The notes beneath the pieces are model-generated. The model did no database searches. It saw only the letters and a list, made by a program, of their open reading frames with translations, and was not told the DNA's origin. From NCBI GenBank assembly GCA_012845835.1, contig JABAKD010000021.1:13325978-13389977 (forward strand): 64,000 nucleotides of DNA, given 5' to 3'. Shown here piece after piece: positions 41,601 through 52,030 of this stretch (its first letter is position 1; each line of letters starts with the position of its first letter). Source of the DNA: Undaria pinnatifida (taxonomy: Eukaryota > Sar > Phaeophyceae > Laminariales > Alariaceae). The position numbers and the translations under genes are program-made.

Positions 41601-44600
41601 TCCACCAGCCGTCACTGTCACTTTGTTTGGACCACACCCATTGGGTATGAATGGTCCGAGGTGATATGTTGAGGAATAGGGTTAGGTAGGGGGTGTGTGT
41701 TGGCTGGTCGTGTCTTCAGGTCGTGGGTTTGGGGTCGGGGCAGTTCGTGTAGCTGCCGTTTGAGATGTTTTGGGAGAGGATCGTTGGCCGTCTACCAATG
41801 AGTTTCAGGTCTGGCTGGCGCGGAGGTGAGTTTTGCCACCTGTCGTAAATACAAAATGTAAAATGCGGTACTTTCTTGCCGTCTATGATATTTGAAGCAG
41901 TGTCAGATTTCGGATACCATGATATCCACAAGCCGTTACTGTGACTTTGCTCGGACCACACTCATTGAGTGTGAATGGACCGAATTGATATGTTGAGGGA
42001 TAGGGTTGGGTAGGGGGTTTGTGTTGGCTGGTCGTGTCTTAAGTGTCGTGGTGTTGGGGTCGGGGCAGTTGGTGCAGCTGCTGTTTGAGGTGTTTCAGAA
42101 GAGGATCGTTGGCCGTCTACCAGTGAGGTTTAGGTCTGGTTGGCGCGGAGGTGAGATTTCTTGCTTGTTGTACGTATAGAATGTAAAATGCGGCATTTTT
42201 TTCGCCGTCCATGGAATTGGATTCTGTATCAGATTTTGGATACCTTGATATCCACCAGCCGTAACTGTGACTTTGTTTTGACCACACCCATTGGGTATGG
42301 ATGGTCCTAGGTGATACGTTGAGAAGTAGGGTTCGGAAGTGGGTGTATGTTGGTTGGTCGTGTCTTTATGTCGTGGGTTTAGGGGCGATGCAGTTCGTGT
42401 AGCTGTTGTTTTAGGTGTTTTGGGAGAGGATCGTTGGCCGTCTACCAATGAGTTTGAGGTCTAGCTGGCGCGGAGGTGAGATTTCCCACCTGTCGTAAAT
42501 ACAAAATGTAAAATGCGGTACTTCCTAGCCGTCTATGATATTTGAATCAGTGTCAGATTTCAGATTTCTTGATATCCACAAGCCGTTACTGTGACTTAGT
42601 TTGGACCACACCCATTGGGTATGAATGGACCGAGGTGATATGTTGAGGAATAGGGTTCGGCAAAGGGTGTATGTTGGTTGGTCGTGTCTATGTGTTGTAG
42701 GTTTGGGGTCGGGGCAGATCGTGTAGCTGCTGTGTGAGGTGTTTCAGGAGAGGATCGTTGGCCGTCTCCCAGCGAGTTTCAGGTCTGGTTGGCTCGAAGG
42801 TGAGATTTCTCACTTGTTGTTGGGATGGAATGTAAAATTGGGCATTTTTTTGCCGTCTATGATATTGGATTCGGTATCAGATTTTTTGGATACCTTGATA
42901 TCCACCAGCCGTCACTGTCACTTTGTTTGGACCACACCCATTGGGTATGAATGGTCCGAGGTGATATGTTGAGGAATAGGGTTAGGTAGGGGGTGTGTGT
43001 TGGCTGGTCGTGTCTTCAGGTCGTGGGTTTGGGGTCGGGGCAGTTCGTGTAGCTGCCGTTTGAGATGTTTTGGGAGAGGATCGTTGGCCGTCTACCAATG
43101 AGTTTCAGGTCTGGCTGGCGCGGAGGTGAGATTTCCCACCTGTCGTAAATACAAAATGTAAAATGCGGTACTTTCTTGCCGTCTATGATATTTGAAGCAG
43201 TGTCCGATTTCGGATACCATGATATCCACAAGCCGTTACTGTGACTTTGCTCGGACCACACTCATTGAGTGTGAATGGACCGAATTGATATGTTGAGGGA
43301 TAGGGTTGGGTAGGGGGTTTGTGTTGGCTGGTCGTGTCTTAAGTGTCGTGGGTTTGGGGTCGGGGCTGCTTGTGTAGCTGCTGTTTGAGGTGTTTTGGGA
43401 GAGGATCGTTGGCCGTCTACCAATGAGTTTCAGGTCTGGCTGGCGCGGAGGTGAGATTTCCCACCTGTCGTAAATACAAAATGTAAAATGCGGTACTTTC
43501 TTGCCGTCTATGATATTTGAAGCAGTGTCAGATTTCGGATACCATGATATCCACAAGCCGTTACTGTGACTTTGCTCGGACCACACTCATTGAGTGTGAA
43601 TGGACCGAATTGATATGTTGAGGGATAGGGTTGGGTAGGGGGTTTGTGTTGGCTGATCGTGTCTTAAGTGTCGTGGGTTTGGGGTCGGGGCTGCTTGTGT
43701 AGCTGCTGTTTGAGGTGTTTTGGGAGAGGATTGTTGGCCGTCTACCAGTCAGTTTCAGGTCTGGCTGCCGCGGGGTTGAGATTTTTCACCAGTTGTAAAT
43801 ATAGGATGTAAAATGCGGTATCTTCTAACCGTCTATGATATTGGATTCAATGTCAGAATTTAGATACCTTGATATCCACCAGCCGTAATTGTGACTTCGT
43901 TTGTACGACACCCATTGAGTATGAGTGGACCAAGGCGATATGTTGAGGAATAGGGGTGTATGTTTCTTGGCCGTGTCTTCAGGTCGTGGGTTTGGGGTCG
44001 GGGCAGTTCGTGTAGCTGCTGTTTGAGGTGTTTTTGGAGATGATAGTTGGGCGTCTACCAGTGAGTTTCAGGTCTGGCTGGCGCGGGGAAGAGATTTCTC
44101 ACTTGTTGTGAGTATGGAATGTAAAATGCGGTGTTTTCTTGCCGTCTATGATATTGGATTCATTGTCAATTTTTGATACCTTGATATCCACCAGCCGTAA
44201 CTGGGACTTTGTTTGGACCACACCCATTGGGTATAAATGGACCGAGGTGATATGTCGAGGAATAGGGTTGGGTAGTGGGTGTATGTTTGTTGGTCGTTTC
44301 TATATGTCGTCGGTTTGGGGTCGGGGCAGTTCGTGTAGCTGCTGTTCAAGGTGGTTCGGGAGAAGATCGTTGGCCGTCTGCCAGTGAGTTTCAGGTCTGG
44401 CTGGCGCGGGAAAGAGATTTCTCACTTGTTGTAACTATAGAATGTAAAATGCGGTACTTCCTTGCCGTGTATGATATTGAATTCGGTATCAGATTGTGGA
44501 TACCTTGATATCCACCAGCCGTAACCGTCACATTGATTGGACCACACCCATTGGGTATGAATGGTCCGAGGTGATATGTTGAGGAATAGGGTTCGGTAGT

Positions 44601-46000
44601 GGGTGTATGTTGGTTGGTCGTGTCTAGATGTCGTGGGTTTGGGGTCGGAGCTGTTCATGTAGCTGCTGTTTGAGGTGTTTCGGGAGAGGATCGTTGGCCG
44701 TCTACCAGTGAGTTTCAGGTCTGGCTGACGCGTGGAAGAGGTTTCTCACTTGTTGTAAGTATGGAATGTAAAATGCGGTACTTTCTTGCCGTCTATATTA
44801 TTGGATTTATTGTAAGATTTTGGATACCTTGATATCCACCAGCCGTAACTGTGACTTTGTTTGGACCACACCATTGAGTAAAAATGGACCGAGGTGATAT
44901 AATGAGGAATCGGATTTGGTAGTGGGTGTATGTTGGTTGGTCGTGTCTATATGTCGTGGGTTCGGGGTCCGGGCAGTTCGTGTAGCTGCTGTTTGAGGTG
45001 TTTTGGGAGAGGATCGTTCGCCGTCTAACCGTGAGTTTAAGGTCCGGCTGGCGCGGAGAAGAGCTCTCCCACTTGTTGATAATATGGAAAGTAAAATGCG
45101 GTACTTTCTTGCCGTGCATGATATTGAATTCGGTATCAGATTTTGGATACCTTGATATTTACCAGCCGTAACTGTCACTTTGTTTGGATCACACCAATTG
45201 GGTATGAATGGTCCGAGGTGATATGTTGAGGAATAGGGTTCGGTAGTGGGTGTATGATGGTTGGGCGTGTCTATATGTCGTCGGTTTGGGGTCGGGGCAG
45301 TTCGTGTAGCTGCTGTTTAAGGTGTTTTGGGAGAGGATCGCTGGCCGTCTGCCAGTGAGTTTTAGGTCTGGCTGGCGCGGGGGAGAGATTTCTCACTTGT
45401 TGTGAGTATGAAATGTAAAATGCGGTATTTTCTTGCCGTCTATGATATTGGGTTCTTTGTCAGATTTTGGATACCTTGATATCCACCAGCCGTAACTGTG
45501 ACTTTGTTTGGACCACACCATTGAGTAAAAATGGACCGAGGTGATATAATGAGGAATCGGATTTGGTAGTGGGTGTATGTTGGTTGGTCGTGTCTATATG
45601 TCGTGGGTTCGGGGTCCGGGCAGTTCGTGTAGCTGCTGTTTGAGGTGTTTTGGGAGAGGATCGTTCGCCGTCTAACCGTGAGTTTAAGGTCCGGCTGGCG
45701 CGGAGAAGAGCTCTCCCACTTGTTGATAATATGGAAAGTAAAATGCGGTACTTTCTTGCCGTGCATTATATTGAATTCGGTATCAGATTTTGGATACCTT
45801 GATATTTATCAGCCGTAACTGTCACTTTGTTTGGATCACACCAATTGGGTATGAATGGTCCGAGGTGATATGTTGAGGAATCGGATTTGGTAGTGGGTGT
45901 ATGTTGGTTGGTCGTGTCTATATGTCGTGGGTTCGGGGTCCGGGCAGTTCGTGTAGCTGCTGTTTGAGGTGTTTTGGGAGAGGATCGTTCGCCGTCTAAC
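35678..46000. repeat. Satellite, segment B3 (about 32 monomers) up to the assembly gap
   Basis: Same monomer, mostly the CCTTGATATCCACCAGCCGTAACTG subtype. Near-identical larger blocks occur: about 40909-41960 repeats at +1300 bp (four monomers), one further monomer repeats at +325, and 44793-45119 repeats at 45440-45766 (+647, two monomers). The array runs into the N gap in mid-monomer at GCCGTCTAAC, after a third copy of the last block. Minus-strand frames of 70-120 codons are by-products of the periodicity. Confidence 0.92.
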
Positions 46001-46500
46001 NNNNNNNNNNNNNNNNNNNNNNNNNNNNNNNNNNNNNNNNNNNNNNNNNNNNNNNNNNNNNNNNNNNNNNNNNNNNNNNNNNNNNNNNNNNNNNNNNNNN
46101 NNNNNNNNNNNNNNNNNNNNNNNNNNNNNNNNNNNNNNNNNNNNNNNNNNNNNNNNNNNNNNNNNNNNNNNNNNNNNNNNNNNNNNNNNNNNNNNNNNNN
46201 NNNNNNNNNNNNNNNNNNNNNNNNNNNNNNNNNNNNNNNNNNNNNNNNNNNNNNNNNNNNNNNNNNNNNNNNNNNNNNNNNNNNNNNNNNNNNNNNNNNN
46301 NNNNNNNNNNNNNNNNNNNNNNNNNNNNNNNNNNNNNNNNNNNNNNNNNNNNNNNNNNNNNNNNNNNNNNNNNNNNNNNNNNNNNNNNNNNNNNNNNNNN
46401 NNNNNNNNNNNNNNNNNNNNNNNNNNNNNNNNNNNNNNNNNNNNNNNNNNNNNNNNNNNNNNNNNNNNNNNNNNNNNNNNNNNNNNNNNNNNNNNNNNNN
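46001..46500. other. Assembly gap (500 N)
   Basis: Exactly 500 N, a placeholder size. The left edge is inside the most homogeneous part of the satellite; the right edge starts in unrelated G-rich sequence. Confidence 0.98.
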
Positions 46501-47210
46501 AAGTGAATCCTGTAAGTCGAATAACCGGTGAGGGGGGGGCGGGTTTGCAGGACATGGGGGCCTGGTTTTGATCAAATGCGATCGGGGTTGGAGGGGGTGG
46601 GGGGACGGGCGGGCAATTTGTGCGTGTAAGCTATAATCTTTTCAAGGAAGAAGATTAATCTGACGGTTTTGAAAAAAAAAAAAAATGCATTAGTTTTTTT
46701 GGGGGTTGAACGTGTGGGACAGCTCAATCTGTGCGTAGAAACTATACATTTTTTGAGGGGATTAAATGTGACCGTTTTAGAAAGAATGCATCTGTTATCA
46801 TCTTTATCCCGGGGTAAGTCGTACAATCAGTGAGTAGAGAGCGGGCGGAGTGTTCGAGGGGTGGGGTTGGGATGGGGTGGGGGGGGTTTGGGGAGGTGGG
46901 GGTGTGAAGGCGGGTAGGGGGGGGCAGGTGGAAGGAAAGGTTACGTAGGGGTTCGTTATAGGTGTGGTGGCCAGGTCTAGGCGATGGTGCGGGTGGTGGG
47001 GAAGAAGGGGGCGTTTTGGGCGGGGGGGGGGGGGGGGGGGAGGAGCGGCATGGATGGCTCTAGAAAGATAATGAGGTGATATCCAGTGCGTGAAGTATTT
47101 GATAATCTGGCGGATTTCGATATCGAGAAGGGGGGGGAGGGGACGTCGTTCCCCATGAAGTGTATGTACACAACTCTTCTATAAACTCTGAAAATCAGTG
47201 ACGTAAGTAA
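46501..47210 (+). repeat. Inverted G-rich arm, left
   Basis: Long G-runs on the + strand (one near 47023-47040 of about 18 G). Landmarks: CCTGTAAGTCGAATA (46510), TTTTGATCAAA (46565), two copies of a CTGTGCGT...AACTATA...TGACCGTTTT...GCAT unit (46618-46690 and 46725-46795), GTCTAGGCGATGG (46975), GGCATGGATGGCTCTAGAAAG (47048), GGCGATATCC-like (47078), and CTGGCGGATTTCGAT (47108). The same landmarks occur in inverse orientation at 51300-52030. Confidence 0.75.
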
Positions 47211-47970
47211 AATGTCGTTTTTTTGCCCCGTAAAAATACCCGAACAAATGACGATCGCTGCTCTCATGATGATGACGTGCGTGCGGGTCGTTGGTCTTTG
47301 TGTGCCATCCTCCTACTGTGGTTCTCCGTGGCCGCCTCATCGCCTTGGTTCACTCGGTCCGCTCTTTCGCACTTACTTGCTCTCATTGACATTTAATTCC
47401 AATCGTTATCCCTTCTCCCCCGTCCCCAAAAAACTCTAAATGCTCCATGCAGCTTGCGGTGCTGATCTGAAACAAAAATTATCGTTTCAAGAGACTTTAA
47501 TGCGTCTCTTGGCCCGTCGACGGCCAGTCGCCCTCCTCCTTCGTCGTCGAATACAGCCTCTTGCCGGCGCAGTTCCCTGACGCAAATCGAGACTGCACTG
47601 TAGCGTGGCTCGTGGTGGCGCCTGCCTCCGCGCACGAGCATCCCGATTAAGCATGTAGTATCCAACTCTTGTCTCCTCATACCCACATACTTTTTTCATG
47701 AACACATCTCCCTCCCTCCGCTGTCTGGGTTCTACTTTACCTATTCTCGGACGACTGAGACAAACACCAATGACTCCTCCTCCGAGAAAATCATATACAT
47801 TGTCTATATACATAATATCATTCTTTAGTTACAGGGATTCGGGCAGGTAGGTGTTTGTTTTTCGTCTCGGCCCAAGTCTGCGATTCGCGGATCTGGTATT
47901 CTCGGTCAAACAGCTTCGTTCGAGCGCCGCCTTTGGGGGGCGGCTCCAACGCCCCCCGCCCTGCCGTTGT
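47211..47970. other. No recognisable gene
   Basis: Short frames only. Coding-looking composition near 47490-47640 on the minus strand (Arg-rich) but no domain. Confidence 0.45.
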
Positions 47971-47971
47971 C

Positions 47972-48130
47972 CGTTCCGCACATCAACGTGAACGCGGACG
48001 GATGCCGAGCGAGACAAGCGAGAAGTTGCAAAAATTACTGTATGTCGAGGAGGAATTCCGGAGATTTTGGATGCATCTTTATGTCTGCAGCGCCTGGATA
48101 ATTTACAAAATTGGCACCATTTCGAAACGG
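47972..48130 (+). repeat. Direct repeat pair, copy 1
   Basis: CGTTCCGCACATCAACGTGAAC, GATGCCGAGCGAGACAAGCG, then a weaker match through ACAAAATTGGCACCAT. Counterpart at 50522-50690. Confidence 0.65.
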
Positions 48131-48499
48131 TAGTTGCTAATGTTTTGAATTTTGCGGTGGCATATATGTAGTCTATATGTATAATTGTGATTATTTTCCC
48201 CTTCGGTCACATCTCGTTGGGCGCGCACCTTTGTCCCAAACGTCGGATAGGGTAGACACAATTCGAACGTCGGGCTCACGTTGCCGGAGGTTTGAGCGCG
48301 ATCCGCGCAGTGTGTTGCGCGTGGCAAGCCTTTCAAGCCTTTTTAGCCTTGGGCACACTTAAGGCGGATCCACGGGTGTCCGTAACATCTTGGGGTTTGG
48401 GTTTCTACATCCCCTATCCCCATATACGCACGTAAGATTTGGATGCAAACCGGGATTTTCACCTCGTAGAGTACTCGCACATTCCTCTATATTTGCGCA

Positions 48500-49230
48500 G
48501 AGCACCACGCTACGACCCTGCCTAACAACAACAGCAGTCCAGCCCCCAAGCAGCAACAGCCTGCAACTCTATGCGCGTGCGGCTGCTGTACTTGTAGGTG
48601 ATTAGTTTATATCGGAGCCTGCGATGCTATACCCGCCTATACGCCACTACCTCTCGCTGCTGCTGCTTGTGCCGCTTCTGACAAGAAAGTGACACGCCGG
48701 CGTGAAGAGTGAGGATCATTTGTAAATCACATTCGTACTCAAACGGTCCTTATATTTATGTCCATGTTGGTGCGTTTTATTTATGATACCGTACCATACC
48801 AATAGAGCACAACGCTACAATTCTGCCGCACAACAGCAGCGGTAAGCATCACCATTAGTGTAAAATTGCAGATGGCAGACAGCAGACAGCATGCGGAGAG
48901 CGCAGCACTAGCCTACGATGATATACCATCCTATACGTCACCCCCTCTCGCTGCTGCCACTGCTGCTTCTGGTGCTTCTGTCAAGTGACATGCCAGCGTA
49001 AAGTGTGAGGGTTGTTTCAACATTACATCTGTACCGAAACGGTCCTTATGTTACGTTCCGGTTGGTGTCCTTCATAGTTGATACCGTACAATACCAAGAG
49101 AGAACAACGCTACAAACTCTACCCCGCATCAGCGGCGCTAGGCAAATTTTTTTTTGTAAGATCGCAGATTATAGAGAGCTGACAACATGTGGAAAGCACA
49201 ACGCTACAACCCTTCTGGCACAGCAGCAGC
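48500..49230 (+). repeat. Degenerate ~300-bp tandem repeat
   Basis: AGCAC(A/C)ACGCTACRA...TCTGCC occurs near 48501, 48806, 49101 (variant) and 49196, each followed by CTCTCGCTGCTGC, AAACGGTCCTTAT and GATACCGTAC(C/A)ATACCAA words. Fragments extend to about 49550 (GCAGACAGCAGACAACGTGCGG). Confidence 0.7.
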
Positions 49231-49559
49231 CGCCTAGATGACACCGTTCATGTGCGCTTGGCGTGTCCTCGTTTAACTGCGGCGAGTTGCTTGTGTCGGA
49301 GCCTGTCATAACTTGTCACCCCACCATATACCGCACGTTTCTGCTGTGCTGCCGCGCTCTGGGTGCGCGTGTCCATCGATGCGGAAACGTAGGGACCTTT
49401 GTAACAGCAATAATTTAGATACCAGCCCATCCTTGCACATTTAGGTCCACAGAGGCAGTTCTTCAACGAGTATTTTTCTGTTTTTTTGCGAAGATCGCAG
49501 ATTGATGGCAGACAGCAGACAACGTGCGGGGAGCAGAACGTTACAGGTAGGACCATGTG

Positions 49560-50520
49560 CGTGCGCGTGCTGTATCCTCTCTTTACGGCGGCGAGGTGTT
49601 TTTTTTTTTTTCATAGCATAGGTCACGTGTCATTGTCCTCTTGCACCCTCGGCCTTAATACGTGCCGCATCTCACGCCATACGTGCCTCTTCTCGCTTCC
49701 TGGCGGTCCCTAATAAGCTGGAATTCGAATTGTGAAGCTCTTCTCGAAATCATACACATATCATACGGTGTAAACGTTTTGTGTGTGCTATGAAGTGGTG
49801 CTGTGTGTATTTTCTCAAGAACAGATCGGCCGTGGGCACGTCTACGTCAGGTATACCCACACGACGTGCTAAAAGTACTGCTATTGAGTACACCCAAGAA
49901 GTGCTTTTGAGTGCGGGTGACATGTGACTTCATTATTTTTCCGATTTTTTTTTTTTTGTAGTACAAACAAAAATGTTCATCGCGTCGGGTAGTGAAAATA
50001 ATGTGTCCTTGCGCCACTCTCCTATGCACTTACTCCCCGGAGGGGAACCTTGTACAAGATATTATTGTGTGGTCACAGACTGTGAGACAGAGTGAACAAA
50101 ACAGTTGCAATTTAGATAAAGGTATGAAGAAAGTAAAATGCTAGCGTACCGTGTACGAGAACACAACAAAACAGACCAGAGACCATAATAAAATTAGAAA
50201 ACAAACACAACGAACGAAGTGGTCGCTTTTAAAAATCGCAGTACGAAAAGCAATGTTTCGTCAGTCTATTGCGCCGCCGCTCCAAAGAGTCTTTCTGCGC
50301 ATATTAGTCCACGATCAATGATCCATCTTTCAGGACAGCACCAAAATATCCCACACGAAATCCACGTATATTCATCCCCACAAATGAAACCTGGATGCAC
50401 TTCTAAAGAACACGGTAGGTGTGATTATTAAGGTATCGGTGTTTCGAACGCTTTGTTGTGTGGTTGCAAGAATTGCGCTGGCTACTGACTGTAAAGTATC
50501 TGTTGTTGTTGCTGGTCAAT
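49560..50520. other. No recognisable gene
   Basis: AT-rich sequence with T- and A-runs. No frame with a recognised domain on either strand. Confidence 0.45.
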
Positions 50521-50521
50521 C

Positions 50522-50690
50522 CGTTCAGCACCTCGACGTGAACGCAGATGGGATGCCGAGCGAGACGAGCAAAAAGCGCGCGAAAAGATTTATATAGGGC
50601 GGTACTCTCCAGTTATCCTTGGGATCTTGATGTATGGAGCGGTTGATAAATAAAAAGTTAGCAAGACATTATTCCCAAATTGGCCTCATA
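50522..50690 (+). repeat. Direct repeat pair, copy 2
   Basis: CGTTCAGCACCTCGACGTGAAC and GATGCCGAGCGAGACGAGC, then CAAATTGGCCTCAT. Same orientation as 47972-48130, about 2550 bp apart, both within the inverted G-rich arms. Confidence 0.65.
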
Positions 50691-51299
50691 TTTTGTCCCA
50701 AAACGAATAGTATCTACTGTAACTAAAATCCGAACGGTGGTGTGTGTATCATAGAAGTGCACATATTTATTGAATTTCTGTTTTTCAGGTACACGTACAT
50801 ACATGAATATTATAGACGTGGCAAGCGGACGCATCACTAAAACGAGAAGGAGGTATTAATTAGTGGTTACGATAACTGCCCCAGAAAAGTTCACACAGCA
50901 GGACTGCGAATGGCTGCGTCCCCGGGGCCCCGACCGGTGCCCCAAGGGTGTAATATTACATGTTTGGACAAATCGACATAGTTTGTACTCTCGTGCAAGC
51001 AATATTGATATACTTCGAAGTATGTACGTACGAGTGCGACCACACACAACATCCTTTTTGTCCACGACATATTCTTTGTTCCTCGTCTAGTTTGTTCAAA
51101 CGCGCCACTTACAATCGAAATCATCCAGAGTAATTATCGCTTCTAAGCAAAAATAATTCCACGTCATTATCTGTCTAGCCATTCATTACGTAGCTTTTAT
51201 TCATTCCCCCTTCCACGCCCCCTCCATCCCCACACCCCGCACGATCGCCTAGACTCAGCACCGCGCGTATAGCAAGCCCCTACAAAGATGTTTAATACG

Positions 51300-52030
51300 C
51301 GCGATCGGAGTATCACACAATGTTGCGAACATCAGTGACGACCAAATCCTTTATGTCATAGCTGGAGTGTAATATTTTTTTTCTATGTGACCTTAACCTC
51401 TTCGAAACCATCTGCCCCCCCCCCCCGCCCCCCCGCCATTTATATTTTTTTTCTTTTTCCCCTCGCTTCCTCCTGCTTAAACGACCCCACATAAGATCGA
51501 CATCCGCCAGAGTAATAAACACTTCCAAGCCCTGGATATCGCCTTGTTATCTTTTTAGAGCCGTCCATGCCGCTGCTGCAATTCCCACCCACCCCCGCCC
51601 CCAACGCCTCCCCCTTCGCCACCACCCGAACCATCGCCTAGACCTAGCACCACGCGAATAGCAAACCCCTACATCTATGCGACCTAAAGCCGCCCCCCCC
51701 CCCGCCCCCTGCCCCTCCCCGCCACATTCCCCCCGCCTTCCTCACAAAAAGGACTAATATTTTCCACGCTCAAGTAAATTCACTTGCCCCACCCGTCCCC
51801 TCCCCCCCCCTTCTCCCCTCCCGCCCCTCTTTTGATCAAAATCAGGCCGCAACGTCCTTCAAAACTCTGCCCACCCCTCCATGGATATTCGACTTACAAG
51901 ATTCACAAATAAACTGATGCCTTTCCTTCCGCAGCTGTCAGATTTTGACCCCGTCAGAAACGGGCTTTATAGTTTCCGCGCACAGACTGACTAACATTAT
52001 TACCCTGTTGACCCTGATAGCTACACTACT
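51300..52030 (-). repeat. Inverted G-rich arm, right (C-rich on + strand)
   Basis: Reads as the reverse complement of the left arm's landmarks: CATCGCCTAGACCTAGC (51632), GAGCCGTCCATGCCGC (51558), GGATATCGCC (51533), ATCGACATCCGCCAG (51496), TTTTGATCAAAATC (51830), TATTCGACTTACAAG (51887) and ATAGTTTCCGCGCACAG (51970). A shorter second copy of part of it (ACGCGCGATCGGAGTAT) occurs at 51297 and 52087, so the arm is itself partly tandem. Confidence 0.75.

Noticed and set aside
12062-46000. Many minus-strand open frames of 70-235 codons across the satellite, with recurrent peptides such as SPPRQPDLKLTGRRPT
   Set aside because: They recur with the 323-bp period, start and stop differently in each monomer, and end where indels shift the frame. 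They are shadows of the repeat, not a gene family.
12062-46000. Regular repeats as a possible CRISPR array
   Set aside because: Monomers are ~323 bp without short identical repeats separated by unique spacers, and the window is eukaryotic.
45766-46575. Frames spanning the N gap
   Set aside because: They are open only because N codons are not read as stops.
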